A stretch of DNA of 16,113 nucleotides, taken from CAYWHE01 sp964458125 (GTDB lineage: Bacteria > Bacteroidota > Bacteroidia > AKYH767-A > OLB10). The translations under genes were made by a program, and so were the position numbers. Each line of letters opens with the position of its first letter. Position 1 is the stretch's first letter. The DNA is taken from assembly GCA_964458125.1 (NCBI GenBank), contig CAYWHE010000080.1, forward strand, positions 1 to 16,113, in the 5' to 3' direction. Shown here piece after piece: positions 13,805-16,113 of the stretch. The notes beneath the pieces are model-generated. The model had not been told where the DNA came from. It did no database searches and saw nothing but the letters and a program-made list of their open reading frames with translations.

Positions 13805-13831
13805 TTTGAGCGTGCTGCTACATCATCTTTG
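13805..13831 (+). promoter_or_regulatory. Candidate promoter for the secreted two-gene unit
   Basis: TTTG (13805-13808) and CATCTTTG (13824-13831, one mismatch to TAnnTTTG) precede the ATG at 13855. The 15-nt spacer is shorter than usual, so the -33 element is uncertain. The leader would be about 15-20 nt, A-rich and without a Shine-Dalgarno sequence. Confidence 0.35.
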
Positions 13832-13854
13832 CCTGCCTTAAATTATAAAAAAAA

Positions 13855-14241
13855 ATGAAAAAAATCATGCTGATGATCAGTTGCAGCTTGGGGTCCTTAA
13901 CCGGACTGCATGCCCAGCAACGTCAATGCGGTACCATGGAATACCTGGAATACCGCAAACACCAGGATCCAACACTGGAACAACGGATGACCGACGATGA
14001 ACAACGTATTAACGAATGGACCAAGAGCCATCCTTCCCATGCCACCGCGGTCAACCTGCCAGCATTGGAGCATTACGCACCAACAGGCCATATCGAAGTG
14101 GATGAAAAAAATTATGCGAAGGCCAAAGAGGCCTATTTAAAGGCAAACGGCACTGTCCCGCCCGGGAGAAAGGAAGACCCCTTCAAAAGAGACGCCCTCC
14201 GGGAAAAGAAAAAGCAAAGAAATAAATTCAGCAATCAATAA
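13855..14241 (+). CDS. Small secreted protein resembling a stand-alone M43 protease pro-region
   Basis: A 128-residue exported protein: signal peptide 1-20 (MKKIMLMISC...GLHA), mature part starting near QQRQC. Residues 25-56, beginning CGTMEYLEYRKHQDPTLEQR, match position for position the pro-region of the 1003-residue M43 protease in this window (residues 28-59, CETMEHLEELKQSNPG...). Shared positions are C, TME, LE, K, P, M, Q and W. After this the protein has no catalytic domain. It ends in a lysine/arginine-rich helix (EDPFKRDALREKKKQRNKF). The single Cys25 would be free. The gene lies 18 bp before a protease gene that lacks this segment and is surely co-transcribed with it. An in-trans latency or chaperone role is inferred, not shown. 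A truncated protease relic is the alternative. There is no T9SS domain, so it should stay in the periplasm unless carried by a partner. Confidence 0.65.
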   Translation: MKKIMLMISCSLGSLTGLHAQQRQCGTMEYLEYRKHQDPTLEQRMTDDEQRINEWTKSHPSHATAVNLPALEHYAPTGHIEVDEKNYAKAKEAYLKANGTVPPGRKEDPFKRDALREKKKQRNKFSNQ

Positions 14242-14259
14242 TTAAATGGAACTATTAAG

Positions 14260-15756
14260 ATGAAATATAAAAATACACGTATAGGACTACTGTTGTTATC
14301 CCTGTTTACCACCGGTAAACTGTCCGCACAATGCCCGTATGACAACCAGGGTTACCTGACAGGTGCAGCGCCCACCACCGTTGGCGCCACCATCACGGCA
14401 CAGCAAACCTGGGGAGGCGATTTCAACATCGTCACCGGCATGCAGGCCGGGTACACTTACGAGATCAGCACTTGTAACACACCGACATTTGATTCCGAAC
14501 TCACCATCTACCCGGCGGGTGGAGGAACCGCAGTTGCCCATGATGATGATGGCTGCGGCATCTTCAGCGGTCCGAGTAAAATTATATTTACCCCTGCCGT
14601 ATCCGGAGATTATGATATCCTGCTTGACGAATACGGATGTCTCGATAATTCCATCGACATGGATATGAGCATCACCCTGATCGCAACCAACGGAGGCGGA
14701 AATCCGGGTGCCATCAATATAGCGGTGGTGGTTCATGTGGTTTATAAAAATGCCACGGAAAATGTTTCTGATGCCCAAATCATTTCCCAGATCGATGCCC
14801 TTAACCGCGATTACAGGAAACTCAATGTGGATTACAACAACCTGCCGGGCGTATTCCAGCCTCTCGGTGCCGACCTCGACATCACCTTCTGCCTCGCCTC
14901 CTTTGATCCGAACGGCAATCCCACCACGGGCATTACCCGCACACCTACATCCATACTGGGGTTCTCCCATAATACCGAACCCAAATCATCGGCTAATGGC
15001 GGACATGATAACTGGGACCCGGAACATTACCTGAACATCTGGGTCTGTGACCTCACCGGCGGGTTGCTTGGCTACGCCACCTTCCCTTCCGGTTTAACTA
15101 CTTCCCCCGGCCTCGACGGTGTGGTGATTGACTACAGTTATTTCGGCACCATGGGAACAGCTACCGCCCCGTTTGACCAGGGACGAACAGCTACGCATGA
15201 AGTGGGGCACTGGCTAAACCTCCGTCATATCTGGGGCGATGCCTCCTGCGGAGATGATTTTGTAAACGATACGCCCGTTCAGGAGCAGGCCAACACCGGA
15301 TGTCCCAACTTTCCGCATGTCAGCTGCAACAACGGGACAAACGGTGACCTGTTTTACAATTACATGGACTACACAGATGATGCCTGCCTGCTGATGTTTA
15401 CACAGGGGCAGAAAACCCGCACCAATTCCACGCTGGCCTTGCTCCGGACAGGCCTGTCCACGGCAGGCGGTTGCGGCACGGTAAACGGCACTCCTGAACA
15501 GCAGGCCTCCTTTTCTTTAACGCTGGCTCCGAATCCTGCAGAAAACACCACTACGGTAAAGGTGACCGGTGATAACAGCAAATCGTATACGTTAAAAATA
15601 GTCGATTTCCTTGGTGCAGGAATAGGGTCCTTTGAAAAGACCATTCCTGCAAATGAAACTGTTCAGCTTGATCTGACCAAACTGGCCCGTGGCCTTTACC
15701 TTGTCAAAGTCAGCAACGGCTTGCAGGTTCACCTAAGCAAACTCCTTGTTCAATAA
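14260..15756 (+). CDS. Secreted M43-family zinc metalloprotease with N-terminal beta-sandwich and T9SS sorting domain
   Basis: A 498-residue protease. It has a signal peptide 1-23 (MKYKNTRIGLLLLSLF...LSAQ) and a Cys- and Gly-rich beta-sandwich (24-142) resembling bacterial pre-peptidase (PPC-like) domains. The latter contains YTYEISTCNTPTFDSELTIY, and its Asp-rich loop AHDDDGCG may bind calcium. The catalytic domain (about 150-400) has HEVGHWLNLRH (H313, E314, H317, H323) and a Met-turn in FYNYMDY (M369), diagnostic for M43 metzincins. A T9SS type A domain ends the protein (LAPNPAENTTTV...RGLYLVKVSNG, about 418-498). The usual Cys-containing pro-region is absent, and a similar segment is encoded by the gene 18 bp upstream. 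The catalytic domain is a paralog of the one at 1015-4026; the stretch HEVxHWLNLRHIWGD is shared. It is probably exported across the outer membrane by T9SS to degrade extracellular protein. Confidence 0.92.
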   Translation: MKYKNTRIGLLLLSLFTTGKLSAQCPYDNQGYLTGAAPTTVGATITAQQTWGGDFNIVTGMQAGYTYEISTCNTPTFDSELTIYPAGGGTAVAHDDDGCGIFSGPSKIIFTPAVSGDYDILLDEYGCLDNSIDMDMSITLIATNGGGNPGAINIAVVVHVVYKNATENVSDAQIISQIDALNRDYRKLNVDYNNLPGVFQPLGADLDITFCLASFDPNGNPTTGITRTPTSILGFSHNTEPKSSANGGHDNWDPEHYLNIWVCDLTGGLLGYATFPSGLTTSPGLDGVVIDYSYFGTMGTATAPFDQGRTATHEVGHWLNLRHIWGDASCGDDFVNDTPVQEQANTGCPNFPHVSCNNGTNGDLFYNYMDYTDDACLLMFTQGQKTRTNSTLALLRTGLSTAGGCGTVNGTPEQQASFSLTLAPNPAENTTTVKVTGDNSKSYTLKIVDFLGAGIGSFEKTIPANETVQLDLTKLARGLYLVKVSNGLQVHLSKLLVQ

Positions 15757-15771
15757 GCGTTCTGAAAAAAA

Positions 15772-15806
15772 AATCCCCGGTATGTTTGGTCTGCATACCG
15801 GGGATT
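15772..15806. terminator. Strong bidirectional terminator hairpin
   Basis: AATCCCCGGTATG (15772-15784) and CATACCGGGGATT (15794-15806) form a perfect 13-bp stem with a 9-nt loop. It sits between the stops of two convergent genes. In the minus direction it is followed by a run of U's (A8 on the plus strand, 15766-15773, partly in the stem), ideal for the gene at 15831. In the plus direction CCTTTT follows. Confidence 0.85.
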
Positions 15807-15830
15807 CCTTTTAAATCTCTTGAAGGAAGG

Positions 15831-16113
15831 TTAGTCCTTAACGAACGAAGCCACCTGAATAGTACCTGTTTTGGTTTCGGCCTTTATCATGTAAAGCCCT
15901 TTGCTTAAATGAGACGTGGAGATCCGGATGATTTCAGTCTGCCCGGTTTCTGCGCGATACAACACCCTGCCCGTCATATCCGTCAGGCTGATCTGTTGAA
16001 TTGGCAATGACAAATTAATTAACTTGATTTCCTCACCGGCAGGATTGGGAAATACCTGAAGGGATAATGCCCGGTCCTCCTGCTGAGTGATGCCTGAAGT
16101 CCCCGAGCCTATG
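15831..16113 (-). CDS. C-terminal T9SS sorting domain of a secreted protein (partial, runs off the right edge)
   Basis: The frame is open from the right edge to the TAA at 15831-15833, giving 93 residues. It contains ALSLQVFPNPAGEEIKLINL, then ISLTDMTGRVLYRAE, and ends GLYMIKAETKTGTIQVASFVKD. This is the standard T9SS type A C-terminal domain: a YPNPA-like entry, a tDxxGRxxx strand, and a GxYxxxx final hairpin. The functional part of the protein lies beyond the window, so its activity is unknown. No internal start should be used, because the apparent short ORF beginning at 16013 starts in the middle of the domain. It converges on the M43 protease gene across a shared hairpin. Confidence 0.85.
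   Translation of the reverse strand, partial: IGSGTSGITQQEDRALSLQVFPNPAGEEIKLINLSLPIQQISLTDMTGRVLYRAETGQTEIIRISTSHLSKGLYMIKAETKTGTIQVASFVKD

Noticed and set aside
14296..14970. 224-residue minus-strand ORF opposite the second M43 protease
   Set aside because: Lies antisense to the signal peptide, beta-sandwich and catalytic start of a clear gene; no family resemblance.
1..16113. tRNA or rRNA genes and insertion sequences
   Set aside because: No cloverleaf, rRNA core sequence, transposase motif or terminal inverted repeats noticed.

Overview
The window looks like a piece of a Bacteroidota chromosome, probably from a draft or metagenome assembly because it holds a run of exactly 100 N (8789-8888). 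Three predicted secreted proteins end in C-terminal domains of the type IX secretion system (T9SS) sorting type, a system confined to this phylum. Start codons mostly lack a clear Shine-Dalgarno sequence, and several promoters resemble the Bacteroidota TTTG...TAnnTTTG pattern. Two LytS-type kinases with periplasmic TPR sensors also fit. The exact genus cannot be told from this sequence.

Layout from left to right. 1-360 (minus): the N-terminus of a heavy-metal P1B-type ATPase, split by a frameshift at an A8 tract. 486-1054 (plus): a TfoX N-terminal-domain protein and a short, apparently truncated DUF1801-like ORF. 1015-4026 (minus): a large secreted M43 metalloprotease with a seven-repeat probable beta-propeller, a fibronectin-like domain and a T9SS tail. 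4027-4493: no convincing gene, possibly a decayed one. 4494-8756 (minus): two tandem paralogous TPR/LytS histidine kinases with no response regulator in view. 8789-8888: assembly gap. 9008-10684 (minus): a polytopic GT-C/TMTC-like membrane protein with C-terminal TPRs.

10919-13402 (plus) is a compact arsenic-resistance operon: arsR, arsM (arsenite methyltransferase), arsC (thioredoxin-type arsenate reductase) and an AqpS-like aquaporin. No ArsB or Acr3 pump is present, so the inferred logic is reduction of arsenate, then methylation and/or channel-mediated loss of arsenite. Two ATCG-N8-CGAT sites, one over the arsR promoter and one between arsR and arsM, are the likely ArsR operators. A terminator at 13454-13485 closes the operon. 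A decayed reading frame lies on the minus strand at 13416-13796.

13855-15756 (plus) is a two-gene secreted unit. A 128-residue protein resembles the N-terminal pro-region of the large M43 protease. It is followed 18 bp later by an M43 protease that lacks this region and carries a beta-sandwich domain instead. This possible split zymogen is the most unusual arrangement in the window. A strong bidirectional hairpin (15772-15806) separates it from the C-terminal end of another T9SS cargo on the minus strand (15831 to the right edge).
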